Positions 30,392 through 40,128 of a DNA stretch of 64,000 nucleotides are shown piece after piece. The notes under the pieces were generated by a model. That model was not told the DNA's origin and ran no database searches. It saw nothing but the letters and a program-made list of their open reading frames with translations. Made by a program: the position numbers and the translations under genes. The first letter of the stretch is position 1, and each line of letters starts with the position of its first letter. The stretch comes from Oligoflexia bacterium. GTDB lineage: Bacteria > Bdellovibrionota > UBA1018. The stretch is from NCBI GenBank assembly GCA_014376785.1, contig JACMQW010000098.1, forward strand, positions 23,689 to 87,688, in the 5' to 3' direction.

Positions 30392-31462
30392 ATGAAAAAA
30401 CACGCTAAAAAGAACTTCCCGGTCGAAACGTCGACTCCTCTAAGAAATTTAAGCCCGAAAAGCCCTAAATCGAGTAGGGTCCAGGCCATGCCCATTCAGA
30501 TCAAACTGAAAAATAAACTCGCTCCCGATACCTCGCCTCCGATCAAACCCACCGTGAAAGAAGTCGCAGCCGGACTCCGCGAGTTTACGGGCGAGGACGT
30601 CTCACTCTGGCACTTTGCCATGATGAACGACGAAGTGAGGAATGGTGCCTACGACCGAGCGCTCGGTGGAGCGGTAAAACCAGGGACAAAAGTTTTGGAT
30701 ATCGGTACCGGGGCTGGATTACTCGCCCTCATGGCAGCTCGCCACGGCGGAGAAGTCACGACGTGCGAAGGAATTCCCGTCATTGCTAAAAAGGCGAAGG
30801 AAATTTTTCAAGCGAATGGATACAGCGAAAAAATTCGCGGGATCGAGGGCCTTTCGACCAAACTGGTCATCGGCAAAGACGTCAAAGAACGTTTCGATGT
30901 TTTAGTCACGGAGATTTTTGATGACGGGCTACTCGGAGAAGGCGCCTTCCTGGCCATCAAACACGCAAAAGAACACCTTTTAAAACCGGGCGCGAAAATC
31001 ATTCCTGAAAGCGTGCAAGTCTACGTCATGGGAATCGAATCAGACGAATTTTTTTCACACTACCATGTGGAAAAAGCAGCGGGATTTGATGTGAGCGCAT
31101 TCAATGAATTCACGCTGCAGGGTTACATTGGATGGCATTTGGACAAGTGGAAATGGAAGGCGCTCACCGCTCCGACCCCTGTTTTTCATTTTGATTTCAA
31201 CCAGCTTCCGAACGCAGAAAATCGCCCACTTGATTTGGAAATTACCACGGCCGGTCATCTCCATGGACTCGCATTTTGGTTTGATCTGAAGATGGATGAC
31301 AATACGGTCCTCAGCAGTGGTCCTGGGCTTGCGAAGCTTTCCAGTTGGAAACAAGCCCTGCAACTCTACGGCGAGGGCAGGGAGTGTCATCCAGGCTCGA
31401 AGATCGAATTGACGGCCCGGCACGATGAAAACGAAATTTGGTTTTCCACGCGAAATTCTTGA
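30392..31462 (+). CDS. Protein arginine methyltransferase-like protein (PRMT7-like)
   Basis: 356 residues. After a basic N-terminal tail (about 35 residues, possibly not translated if the start is ATG 30488), a class I SAM domain shows VLDIGTGAGLLALMAARHGG near residues 102-121 and a VTEIFDDGLLGEG loop near 170-182. That second motif matches the double-E loop of PRMT7/PRMT9-type enzymes, where the acidic residues hold arginine; here the second Glu is in GEG. A C-terminal beta-barrel-like region follows. It may methylate protein arginine; the substrate is unknown. No obvious operon partner. Confidence 0.65.
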   Translation: MKKHAKKNFPVETSTPLRNLSPKSPKSSRVQAMPIQIKLKNKLAPDTSPPIKPTVKEVAAGLREFTGEDVSLWHFAMMNDEVRNGAYDRALGGAVKPGTKVLDIGTGAGLLALMAARHGGEVTTCEGIPVIAKKAKEIFQANGYSEKIRGIEGLSTKLVIGKDVKERFDVLVTEIFDDGLLGEGAFLAIKHAKEHLLKPGAKIIPESVQVYVMGIESDEFFSHYHVEKAAGFDVSAFNEFTLQGYIGWHLDKWKWKALTAPTPVFHFDFNQLPNAENRPLDLEITTAGHLHGLAFWFDLKMDDNTVLSSGPGLAKLSSWKQALQLYGEGRECHPGSKIELTARHDENEIWFSTRNS

Positions 31463-31585
31463 TCGTTCTGGGTGGATTTACACCCCATCCATTCAGGTAC
31501 GAGACTTGCTGAATTAGGCTACTTATACAGAAACTAATGAAACAGATGAAATTCCTTCATCCGTTTCTTCGTTGAGGAGCGCTTC

Positions 31586-32002
31586 ATGGCAAAGAAAAGT
31601 TTAAAAGAAATCAGTAAAAAAATGCGGAATGTCGACCTCTGCATGATGACCACCATCACCAGCAGCGGAATGACGGCTAGCCGCCCAATGAGTAATAACG
31701 GCGATGTCGAATACGATGGAAACTCCTACTTTTTTACCTGGGAAAAATCCCGCCTCATTAAAGACTTAAAGAAAAATAACCACGTGAACCTTTCCTTTAA
31801 AGGAAAGAAGGATTTGTTTATCTCAGTAGCCGGCAAAGCGAAGTTGGTTCACTCCCGCACAAAAATGGAGAAACATTGGGTAAAAGATCTCGATGTGTGG
31901 TTTGAGGACGGCCTCGACACCCCAGGAATCGTGATGATTCACGTCTTAGCGAAACATGTGAAGTACTGGCAAAAAGAAGAAGAAGGCGAAGTAAAACTCT
32001 AA
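31586..32002 (+). CDS. Pyridoxamine 5'-phosphate oxidase-fold protein (general stress type)
   Basis: 138 residues, the size of small flavin-binding split-barrel proteins. The segment CMMTTITSSGMTASRPMSN, the TWEKSRLIKDLKKNNHVNLSF block and ISVAGKAKLV match the general stress protein 26-like group. It may bind FMN or F420; the reaction is unknown. A strong SD (GAGGAG) precedes the ATG. An 8-bp inverted repeat (GGGCCGAT/ATCGGCCC, 32006-32057) and the terminator at 32097-32129 follow. Confidence 0.8.
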   Translation: MAKKSLKEISKKMRNVDLCMMTTITSSGMTASRPMSNNGDVEYDGNSYFFTWEKSRLIKDLKKNNHVNLSFKGKKDLFISVAGKAKLVHSRTKMEKHWVKDLDVWFEDGLDTPGIVMIHVLAKHVKYWQKEEEGEVKL

Positions 32003-32096
32003 CCCGGGCCGATCTGGGATTTGCTCATTGCTCTTCTAGGACTGAGTGAATCGGCCCAGGCCTCATGTTTGCATTACGTCTTCCAACCCACCTTAA

Positions 32097-32129
32097 GGGG
32101 GCATCCAGTCATCTTGGTTGCCCCTTTTT
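32097..32129 (+). terminator. Intrinsic terminator
   Basis: GGGGCA and TGCCCC arms enclose about 18 bases and are followed by TTTTT. It ends the transcript of the PPOX-fold gene and separates it from the recQ remnant. Confidence 0.7.
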
Positions 32130-32228
32130 GCATCCCTGATTTGCCCCATTTGAAGCTTAAAAACAGCAACTCAAAACCTAGTCTGAAAGATTCGAATGCA
32201 TTCTCCAAACTCTATCCCACCTCCGATG

Positions 32229-33655
32229 AGAGAAGTCCGTAAAACACTGCGCGCTCAGTTTGATTTGAAGTCTCTCAGAGCGGGCCAGGAAGAAGTGATT
32301 CAGTCTGTTTAAAAGGGAAAAGACACGCTCGCGATTTTAAAAACGGGAGGCGGTAAGTCGCTCTGCTACCAATTGCCGGCGGTTCATTTCGGCGGCACCA
32401 CTTTGGTTATTTCTCCCCTGCTCTCGCTCGCGAAAGATCAGCGCGAAAAGCTGAATGACTTCGGAATTGAATCCGTGGAATTCAATCGTGCCGTATCTCC
32501 ATCGGAAACCGAGATCAGTCTCGAGGCCTTTCGGCACTGCGAAGCTCACTGCGTGAGCCAATGGGGACATGACTTTCGCCCGGCTTTTTTAGAGATCGGA
32601 TCCGCAATCAAAGAACTGGGTCACCCGACTGTTTTAGCGCTTAGAGCCACCGCCACCCATGAAGTGGCTGAAGACGTTCGCATCCAACTCGGCCTGAAAG
32701 AAATGCAGACTTTTCGAACCAGTCTTTACCGAGAGAATCTCCATTTTTCTGCCGAACTCACCGAATCGGAAGCGCAGAAGCAAACCCGATTACTAGAGCT
32801 CTTGAGTGCCTTTGATCTAAAATATCCGGACAGTGCGGGAGCAATCTACGTATCCACCGTGAAGAAAGCAAAAGAGCTCTATGAGCTACTGATCTCAAGC
32901 GGCCTTCCCGCACTCCTCTATCACGGAAAACTTTCTGTAAAAGAACGAGCAAAAAATCAGTCCGAATTTATGAGCGATGGGGGTGGTCGGAAAATTATGA
33001 TCGCCACCAATGTTTTCGGCATGGGAATCGATAAAGCCGATATACGGTACGTCATTCATTACACCTACCCGGGTTACCTCGAAGCATATTATCAAAAAGC
33101 CGGGCGTGCAGGAAGAGATGGGAAAGCTTCAGATTGCACGCTCCTCTATTTAAAGAAAGATCGCTCCGTTCATGCGCTGTTTCTTTCGAGAAAATATCCT
33201 TCGGATGAAGAGGTCAGAAAAGTTTTCGAAGAACTGACGCAGGCGCTGAAGTCAGCTTCGCTTAAGACTGAGGTTTTTTTGAATCGAGAGGGCCCTATTC
33301 CGTCAAAGAAAAATGCACTCGTGATTGCGATGTTGAGAAGGCTCCGAGTATTAAAGAAAAGAAAGAATGAACTCACGTTTCGCCCGGGGCCTCCGGGAGA
33401 AAAAGAATTCCTCGAAATGACTGCTGCTTACCACGCTCGAAAAGATCAGGACCAAGAGAAACTTAAAAAAGTCATCATCTACGCCCAGACCGCACTTGCC
33501 GATGGAAATCGATTCGTGAGTATTTCGGTGAGGTAATCGATCTGGGGTGTGGAACTTGTGATAATTGCCTGCGTGATGGGGCACGCGGCGCTTCGCTTGA
33601 TTCAAAGAATCGAACGAAAGTTCTTTCGCTTGATACGATGGAAGTCGTCGTCTAA
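32229..33655 (+). pseudogene. recQ: Decayed RecQ-type DNA helicase gene
   Basis: The frame from ATG 32229 reads like RecQ (LRAGQEEVIQSV) but meets TAA at 32313-32315; the same frame continues with [16 protein letters not shown] (Walker A). After the [12 protein letters not shown] segment the frame jumps straight to [17 protein letters not shown]: about 50 residues are missing and the DEAH Asp is gone. Motifs IV-VI ([27 protein letters not shown]) are intact. Near 33520 the frame shifts, and [17 protein letters not shown], the zinc module, continues in another frame to TAA at 33653. No HRDC domain follows. At least three independent lesions remove helicase function, though 32373-33536 remains open. 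Confidence 0.85.
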
Positions 33656-33690
33656 AAAATATTTCGCTCGAAATTTATTTTCTCCGAATT

Positions 33691-35046
33691 TTATTTTCCG
33701 TCGAAGAGAAGTGGGATGGAGGTTGATGACGAGACTTTTTTCCAAAGGTAGAAAGTCTCATCCAGTTCCCGGGAAGCACGAACAACGGCACCGAGGTTAG
33801 TCTGACCCACATCCGCGCGCTCGATGCTCCAGGCAATCGAATCGCGCACCTTCTGGTAAGGCTTCACCATGCGTTCCGCGATTTCTTTCGCTGACCGCAG
33901 CGACGCTTGGAGGTCTTCGGCCGTCACCGATGGTTCTTTTCCGTTTTGGGGAGAAATTCGCCAACGAATCTCCGCTCCGTCTTTATGAACGGTCCAACGG
34001 TTTGCAACTTCCGACGTGTAGGAGTCGATTAAGAGCGCGCGCGACCACTGACCGGGAAAGTCTCGGACAGGCTTCCAACCCGAGTCCGTTTTCCAAGCCT
34101 GGACAGAAAGAGCACGGCTGGCTAGATCTATGGTCCCCACAGACACATCGAGGCCCGTGCTCGCGACGTAGCGGATCGATCCTAAAAGTTCTTCGACGGC
34201 TCGTGACTCTCCGCTTGAGAGTTTTCGGCCGATGTACCAGGTGAGTTTCTCCGCAAGCAAAACGACCGACTCGACATAGGCTTCCACTTCTTCAAATGTC
34301 TGTCGCCTTCCGTATCCGCCATGAGTCTTCACGATGACTCGTCCGACTTCGCTCCCTATTAAGCCAGCGTAGGGATTGAGCGGATCTAAAATCCCTTTAC
34401 GACGAGCGCGGTCATGAGCAGCATGGATGACGGCTTCGTGATGAAACGACTCATCGGCGACGCCCGTTGCTAGCATTTCGTGAGAGATTCCGAGAGCCGC
34501 ATCATTCTCAGAAAAAAACGCATGGGTCCCTCGCATCAGAAATGAGGGAGCATAGACAAGCCTTATCCCGGGGAGATCTCGACCAAACTCGGACGCTAAT
34601 TGGTTTAAGGTTGAGTCCTCGCCAGGCAAAATTTTAAAAGCCGTTTCGCCACGCTTGCCCATCTGAATCTCAGTGACCGCTATTCCTCGTTCAGCAAACA
34701 GTGCCCGACTTGCGGCAACTGCCACCCGCTCGTACATCTCGCTCTCCTCACTGCCTACGAAAGAAGTTTGCTTGGAGGTTGCAGATTTCCACTGACGAAA
34801 AATGGGAGTGTCGAGCACCACTGGCTCGCCCTTGAGGAACTCCAATGTCAATCTTCTCTCCGGACGGATGAGCGGAGCGCCGCCCGACTCTGAAGTTCCC
34901 AGCGATCGCAGGACGTTCCGACAAACTTCGATCGGATACGCGGATGCGATCTCAGGACGAAACCCTGCGCAAATCCAAAGGACTTGAGCCCAAATGAGAG
35001 ATCGAATTCCGTAAAAAGCAAGTCGGCGGCTTCGGGCAGTTTCCAC
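33691..35046 (-). CDS. Exported protein of unknown function with HHEAVIH motif
   Basis: 451 residues from a GTG at 35046 with AGGAGA just upstream. A signal peptide (hydrophobic about 12-28, ending IASAYP) predicts export. A SHEMLATGVADESFHHEAVIHAAHD region near residue 190 carries clustered His and Glu, including HEAVIH, which suggests a metal site but does not fit a canonical HExxH protease. The C-terminal half is helical. I do not recognise the family. It lies beside the recQ remnant and an exported nuclease-fold gene. Confidence 0.6.
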   Translation of the reverse strand: METARSRRLAFYGIRSLIWAQVLWICAGFRPEIASAYPIEVCRNVLRSLGTSESGGAPLIRPERRLTLEFLKGEPVVLDTPIFRQWKSATSKQTSFVGSEESEMYERVAVAASRALFAERGIAVTEIQMGKRGETAFKILPGEDSTLNQLASEFGRDLPGIRLVYAPSFLMRGTHAFFSENDAALGISHEMLATGVADESFHHEAVIHAAHDRARRKGILDPLNPYAGLIGSEVGRVIVKTHGGYGRRQTFEEVEAYVESVVLLAEKLTWYIGRKLSSGESRAVEELLGSIRYVASTGLDVSVGTIDLASRALSVQAWKTDSGWKPVRDFPGQWSRALLIDSYTSEVANRWTVHKDGAEIRWRISPQNGKEPSVTAEDLQASLRSAKEIAERMVKPYQKVRDSIAWSIERADVGQTNLGAVVRASRELDETFYLWKKVSSSTSIPLLFDGK

Positions 35047-35124
35047 AGTCTCCTGAGCTGAAATCAGATCCAGCTCTTAAAGTTTGCCTGGTCCGCTCTC
35101 TTCCATCAACTCACTGACTGAAAC

Positions 35125-36027
35125 TTACTGAGCAGGAACGAGGAAGTCTTTTACAACCGCAAGGTGCTGCATTCCCGGAGAGCGACTATCGGTTGCTTGA
35201 ATGCCATTCAAACGGGAAAGCGCCGGGAAAACCGTGCTGTCAAAAACGAGTCCGTTTGGAAACGAGGTCACATTTAGCTGCGGCGCTTCCGCCTTAGCGG
35301 ATAAGAAACTGACCGGGACTTCGTGGGCGGCGAGATCAGCATCCGTCAAGATCCAGTCGTAGTTCTTTTTGCCGTTCATATTCGTTGTTGTCGCGCCATT
35401 CGTATCCGTCGGAGCGTTTCGTTCCGAAACTTCCGGAGCGAGAACATCGAGAATTTCATTCTCCCGAGAAGTCAGATTAAAATCGCCACCCAAAACAACG
35501 TAGTCCGTCGCGGGGAGCGCATGAATGCGGCGAGCAAGCTCTTCACTCTCGGCGCGTCTCACGACTAAATTTTTTGAATGAAGGTGAACACTGATCGCCC
35601 AAAGATCGCGGGAGCCGGGAATATCCAACCGAGCGAAGGCGAAGTCACGATTCGGCATTCCTGCATCTTCCCACTCTCCGGACTCCAGAATCGGAAACCG
35701 CGAAAGAATACCATTTGGGATCTGATCGGTCGGCTCATTCTCGCGGGAGAAAAACGCTTTGCCCGAGAAAATCGAAGAAAGAAACTCGAGCAGGTCGGTT
35801 TCAGAACTAGATTTGTAATTAAATTCTTGGAGCAAAACCACATCGGCCTGTAATCCCTTTAGGATCCGAGCGCCCTCGCCTCCATCGTAATTCTGATGCG
35901 TGCCGGTTGAAAGATTCCCCGTTACGATGCGAATCTTCGTTGCGGTCTCTGATGACCATGCGACGGAAGTGGTGAAGGCAACGGAGAGGATCAGAGCGCA
36001 AACGAGGTTCAAACGGTAGCAATTCAT
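35125..36027 (-). CDS. Exported endonuclease/exonuclease/phosphatase-fold protein
   Basis: 300 residues from ATG 36027, chosen because a compact signal peptide (MNCYRLNLVCALILSVAFTT) then starts the protein; starts at 36045 and GTG 36060 are possible. The EEP fold motifs are in order: IVTGNLSTGTHQN, DVVLLQEFNYKSS (catalytic Glu), SVHLHSKN, VVLGGDFNLTSRE (Asp and Asn), KNYDWILTDAD and a terminal MQHLAVV His. It should hydrolyse phosphodiesters or phosphoesters outside the cytoplasm, for example nucleic acid or sphingomyelin-like substrates. Confidence 0.83.
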   Translation of the reverse strand: MNCYRLNLVCALILSVAFTTSVAWSSETATKIRIVTGNLSTGTHQNYDGGEGARILKGLQADVVLLQEFNYKSSSETDLLEFLSSIFSGKAFFSRENEPTDQIPNGILSRFPILESGEWEDAGMPNRDFAFARLDIPGSRDLWAISVHLHSKNLVVRRAESEELARRIHALPATDYVVLGGDFNLTSRENEILDVLAPEVSERNAPTDTNGATTTNMNGKKNYDWILTDADLAAHEVPVSFLSAKAEAPQLNVTSFPNGLVFDSTVFPALSRLNGIQATDSRSPGMQHLAVVKDFLVPAQ

Positions 36028-36197
36028 GACCGCTTGATAGCTCATTGCGTTACCGGGCACAAGGGTGTTCTCCAGGGCCTTTCGTCCAATCCGTTTTCAT
36101 CTCGTTTAGAGTCGTGAGAGCGTTCTCCGATGACCTCTCTAAAGACAGCGATTCCTATCCATCGAAATACGGAACCTCACGCGCTCGGAGACTTAAA

Positions 36198-36833
36198 ATG
36201 ATCTTAGCGGCGCTTCTGGGTGCTGTTTTCGGTTTCATCTCAGCAGTCCCTGTCGCCGGACCGATTTCAGCAATCGTCTTCAGCCAGGGCATGCAGGGCA
36301 GGTTTTCCCAAGCCCGGTGGATAGCACTCGGAGCAGCACTCGTGGAGAGTGGATACGCCTTTCTCGCGTTCTGGGGATTCAACCGATTCCTGTCCAAATA
36401 CAGCATTCTACTCGTGATATCTAAGATCGTCGCCGCAGTCGTCCTTTTGGGGCTTGGAATTTATTTTATTCGCTCAAAAAAAATGCGCGCTCCCCTCTCG
36501 TTTTCGGAAACAAACGGCGCGCGCGCTCCGAAAGCATTTTTCCTCGGCGCGGGAATTAGTGCTGCAAATCCAACCCTGATCGCAACCTGGGCTGCATCGA
36601 TTACCACACTCTATTCGATGAGCCTCTTTTCATTTTCAAACGCCAATTCCGCTCTTTTTTCGCTGGGTGTTTGTGCAGGAATATTTGGATGGTTTTCTCT
36701 CTTCATTCATCTCATCGCAAAACACCGAAACCGATTCGACTCCCGAATTCTAGGACGGGTGCTCACGGGGATTGGTATTGCGCTGATCGGAATTTCAGCT
36801 TGGATGGTCGCGACGAATTTGCTGAAATCTTGA
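36198..36833 (+). CDS. LysE/RhtB-type exporter
   Basis: 211 residues from ATG 36198 (CGGAG eight bases upstream); an open frame upstream to 36045 overlaps the divergent gene and is not used. Six hydrophobic helices fit the LysE superfamily. The first, ending in FISAVPVAGPISAIVFSQGM, resembles the P-G-P turn typical of the family, and GISAANPTLIATWAA is the repeated counterpart in the second half. Members export amino acids or similar small molecules across the inner membrane. A strong hairpin follows. Confidence 0.72.
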   Translation: MILAALLGAVFGFISAVPVAGPISAIVFSQGMQGRFSQARWIALGAALVESGYAFLAFWGFNRFLSKYSILLVISKIVAAVVLLGLGIYFIRSKKMRAPLSFSETNGARAPKAFFLGAGISAANPTLIATWAASITTLYSMSLFSFSNANSALFSLGVCAGIFGWFSLFIHLIAKHRNRFDSRILGRVLTGIGIALIGISAWMVATNLLKS

Positions 36834-36850
36834 ACGCATCGTAAAAAAAT

Positions 36851-36881
36851 GAGGCGCTCATTCACATGGAATGAACGCCTC
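36851..36881. terminator. Hairpin terminator between convergent genes
   Basis: GAGGCG-CTCATTC and GAATGA-ACGCCTC arms pair over about 13 bases around a short loop. It is placed 18 bases after the LysE-like stop and 18 bases before the stop of the convergent gene, so it can serve both. Confidence 0.65.
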
Positions 36882-36898
36882 CCCTAAAACCCTAAAGA

Positions 36899-37720
36899 TT
36901 AGCGAGCGCGGTCGACGGCTATTTGCAAATCCCGCACATTTAAATAAGCAAAATCGCGGCGAGTCAGTTTCAAGAGGGTATCAATGCCATTCGCCCGGTT
37001 GAAAATGTAGTCCGATAATTTCGGAGCAACCTTTTCCCGCATTTCACGGTTCAAAACATCTGCGGCGCGCGGACATAGGCGAGCCCCGATCGCCCCCATT
37101 CCTTGGCTATTCGCAAGCGTCTGACAAGCTCCCAGAGTCGTGTAAAAAGTCACGATCCCTGCGAAAGGCACAAAATGATCTCGGTAATCGTCTCGGTCGT
37201 CCCCTGCGTTACGACCGCCGCGCCATTCACCCTTCGGTGCAAAGACCACCGGAATCGCATAGTTCATCGTGTTTAGGTCTGCAAGCAGCACGGCGTATTC
37301 TGCTTTTTTACCGATGGTGCCCGAAAGCACACGGTAAAGGGTCGCCAGAAATTGGGACAGCGGAGCATGATCGCCCACTTCACTCAGGCGAATGGAAAGG
37401 CCGTGGTTAAATTCTTTTTCCCAACGCTTGCGGTACCGTGCAGCGAGAGCGGGTTCGCCTTCTCTTTCTAATGCGTCCAAACTTGCGAGCACGAGGTGAT
37501 CGAGAGTGGAAGCGGCCGCTTCTTTCACTCGGCCATGCGCGAGGTCTTGAACTAGATCATCGCGACTAGAAAGACTCGACGAAAAACCAGGAAATGAACT
37601 CGCCTGCGCAGAAGAACTGGCGCAGATCCCACTAACTGCTACCGAGGCAGTTACCAAGCCAGTCACGAGGACAGTTCCGCAAACAGTCAGGAAAGAAAAC
37701 AAAACAGATTTTAGGTTCAT
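36899..37720 (-). CDS. Exported protein of unknown function
   Basis: 273 residues from ATG 37720, which has a strong SD (GGAGGG, six bases away); the frame is open further upstream but without a ribosome site. A long signal peptide (about residues 1-40, ending SSSAQASS) predicts export. The mature region has an Ala/Leu-rich helical first part and an Asp/Arg-rich NAGDDRDDYRDHF segment. I do not recognise a family. It diverges from the SWIM/J-domain gene. Confidence 0.65.
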   Translation of the reverse strand: MNLKSVLFSFLTVCGTVLVTGLVTASVAVSGICASSSAQASSFPGFSSSLSSRDDLVQDLAHGRVKEAAASTLDHLVLASLDALEREGEPALAARYRKRWEKEFNHGLSIRLSEVGDHAPLSQFLATLYRVLSGTIGKKAEYAVLLADLNTMNYAIPVVFAPKGEWRGGRNAGDDRDDYRDHFVPFAGIVTFYTTLGACQTLANSQGMGAIGARLCPRAADVLNREMREKVAPKLSDYIFNRANGIDTLLKLTRRDFAYLNVRDLQIAVDRAR

Positions 37721-37822
37721 AGATCGCCCTCCGGCGGTTTTCATTAAGAATGGAATTGAGTAAAACGTGCTCATCCTGATAAATCCATAGAATTCACGAG
37801 GCATCTCGGGGAAGGTCTTTTC

Positions 37823-38497
37823 ATGACAGACGTGTCGCCATTCGAATCTGAGTTCAAAGCCGAGGTACGCAGTCACGGATCTCAGCTCGTCAGCAAAGAT
37901 AAAGTTTCTCTTTCTCATGGCTCAGACACTGAGATTGGAGGTTTTGTGAAAGGGACACCCCCCGCGCGCGTGGCCTTCCAAGCCGAGTCGATTGAGAGCA
38001 GTACTTTCACTGCATCCTGCAGCTGCCCCATGAATGCGAAATCATCGTTTTGCAAACACGTCTGGGCGGTACTCGTTCAGGCGATCGCTGAAAGACCCGA
38101 TTTCTTTTCGGAAAAAATCTCGATCGAAAAAAAGAATTCTAGCTCGCCAAAAGAGGCGGAAACTTCACGAATTCAATCCGAAGCGAAGAAACGGGCTTCC
38201 GACTACCGCAAAGCGCAGTATCAAAAACAAAAAAGCCACTCGAAAGCAAAAAAGACGGGTGAATCCGTTCCCTCAGAAAGTAAATTACCAAGCACAACGC
38301 CGGATGCAGTGAGCGAAGCGATTCAATACTTTAAAACCAATGGATTTTTCTTAGATGAAGAGGTTTCCGAATCCGGACTAGGAGAGGCGAAACGAAAACT
38401 TTCTCGCGTCTTCCATCCCGACAAAGGAGGAACCCATGAAGAAACCGTCGAATTGAATCTACACTCAGAAACGATCCAAAAATTTTTAAGAGGCTGA
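37823..38497 (+). CDS. SWIM zinc finger plus J-domain-like protein
   Basis: 224 residues. A SWIM-type zinc finger occupies residues 60-90: Cys66, Cys68, Cys77 and His79 give CxC-x8-CxH. Residues 100-155 are a lysine/serine-rich charged linker. The C-terminal 60 residues (about 163-224) look like a shortened J-domain, with AKRKLSRVFHPDKGGTH holding the HPD tripeptide at 198-200 that activates Hsp70/DnaK ATPase. SWIM fingers bind nucleic acid or protein in helicases and transposases, so this may recruit DnaK to nucleic acid. The 3' end overlaps the convergent kinase pseudogene by 12 bases. Confidence 0.65.
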   Translation: MTDVSPFESEFKAEVRSHGSQLVSKDKVSLSHGSDTEIGGFVKGTPPARVAFQAESIESSTFTASCSCPMNAKSSFCKHVWAVLVQAIAERPDFFSEKISIEKKNSSSPKEAETSRIQSEAKKRASDYRKAQYQKQKSHSKAKKTGESVPSESKLPSTTPDAVSEAIQYFKTNGFFLDEEVSESGLGEAKRKLSRVFHPDKGGTHEETVELNLHSETIQKFLRG

Positions 38498-39778
38498 CCC
38501 GGGCGGTGTCTCTGCGACCCATCGCGAGTCCCTCGGTAGCTGCACGATAAAAGTCGTTCCTTTTTTCGGCAGACTTCGAACCGAAACCGATCCACCATGG
38601 GATTCACAGACTCCACGAACCAAAGTTAAACCCAGGCCCCATCCTCGTTGCCCACTGGCAGGTGCGGAAATCGTGCGCGAGAAGGGCTTGAACAGGTTTT
38701 CTTGCTCTTCCAAGCTCAGGGTGAAGCCACGGTTGTGAACAGAGAGTAAGATACAGTCAAGCCTCGTTTGAAAATCAATAGTAATCGGCGAATCGGAATC
38801 ACCATATTTCACTGCATTTAGAACGAGATTTTCATTAACACGCCTCAGTTCATCACAACACCAATAACCGACCACCGCACCTTTCCCTTTCAATACGAAA
38901 CGGTCTCCTGCAGACATGCTGAGTTCGGTCAGCACATCTTCGACCGCCTGCCGGAGACCGCACTCGCTCAAAACCTAAGGCAACTTCTCCCCGGCGCGAA
39001 TCAAATTCGCATCCAGCAAATTATGAATCATCTTGTCTGCCCGCTCGACACTATGGATGATGCGATTTCCGAGCACTTGGTGTTTTTCTCGTTGATCCGG
39101 ATAGCGAACGATGATCTGCGCACTCGTCTTAATCGCAGTCTGTGGAGACCTGAGATCGTGAGAAAGTGTGGATACGAAACGATCGCGGAGGTCTTTCTCT
39201 ATTTGAAGCGCCTCGACGTCTGCTTTCGCTTGGTCAAAACGCATTTGCTCCGTCATGTCGGTTGCGAGCAAGCAAACGCCTTTGCCGCCCTCTAAATTTG
39301 CGGAACTCATCGAAAAGAGGGAATGCAGAACGGCTCCATTCGAATTCAGCTGAAGCGCACATTTAGCATTCGACCCCAATGCCAATTTGAAAGATTGCTC
39401 GAACTTTCCGAGGTCGGCGGGATGGAGAAACTTGTTTAAGGTCCTTCCGATCACCGCGGTCAGGGGCAGACCGACCATTTCCGCAAACTTCGAATTGCCG
39501 TAGAGAATGATCCCTTCGGAACTCACCTTAAGCGCGCCCTCGTTCATGAACTCTACTAAAATACGGTAAGGAAGATCGGCGTTCGTGAGGGTAAATACTT
39601 TCTCTCCGTCCGCGCTGTTTACGACGAGCGCGTCCACTTCGCCCTCGCGGATCGCCCGAAGGGTTTCTAGTGCGTTCTCTCATTCATTCCTCAGTTGATC
39701 CACTTCACTCATCATGGGTGACCTGATCGCATTGGCTGAGTTTTTCGGTAATGATTTATTTTTTGTTTTCGTATTCAT
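38486..39778 (-). pseudogene. PAS sensor histidine kinase with two in-frame stops
   Basis: A 431-codon frame from ATG 39778 encodes, in order, an N-terminal coiled region, a PAS domain (LVEFMNEGALKVSSEGIIL onward), a HisKA dimerisation region with the phospho-acceptor His in STLSHDLRSPQTAIK, and a HATPase_c domain (ENLVLNAVKYGD, GWGLGLTLVRGVCESHGG). TGA interrupts codon 33 (39680-39682, between RNE and ENALETLRAIREGEVD) and TAG (38975-38977) falls between the HisKA and ATPase domains. Both lie in otherwise continuous homology. The start overlaps the upstream kaiB by four bases. It is the last gene of the kai-like operon and cannot produce a full kinase without readthrough. Confidence 0.85.
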
Positions 39779-40128
39779 CGCGTTGCTGACAGGAGTCCCA
39801 AGCTGGCTAAGACTCGACTTTGATTGGATAAGTCGCCCAAGATCTGCCGCGTCGGCAGCGTAAAAGCCCGCACCAGAGTCGGCACGGCTAATATTTGGTC
39901 TTCCTTCGCTCGCGCGGGAGTCTGGTAAATGTCGATGATTTCCAATTCAAAGCGGCTGCTCAAATACTTTTCACAGGTCGTGTGTAAATTCCTGACCGCT
40001 CTCTGAGACTGCGGAGTCGTTCCGGAAATGTAGATACGGAAAACAAAAAGTTCGGTTTTCGATTGGGTCGCCGCTTTTTCACACGCGGTAAGAGTTTTTT
40101 CGTTTTTCGTTTGGGTTTTTTTGGTCAA
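39775..40128 (-). CDS. KaiB-family protein, second copy
   Basis: 117 residues. After a charged 27-residue tail, a thioredoxin-like KaiB domain covers about 28-115: [41 protein letters not shown] and [21 protein letters not shown]. KaiB partners KaiC ATPases in cyanobacterial clocks and in stress or timing systems of other bacteria. The frame is intact. It overlaps the first kaiB upstream and the kinase remnant downstream by four bases each. Confidence 0.85.
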   Translation of the reverse strand: MTKKTQTKNEKTLTACEKAATQSKTELFVFRIYISGTTPQSQRAVRNLHTTCEKYLSSRFELEIIDIYQTPARAKEDQILAVPTLVRAFTLPTRQILGDLSNQSRVLASLGLLSATR

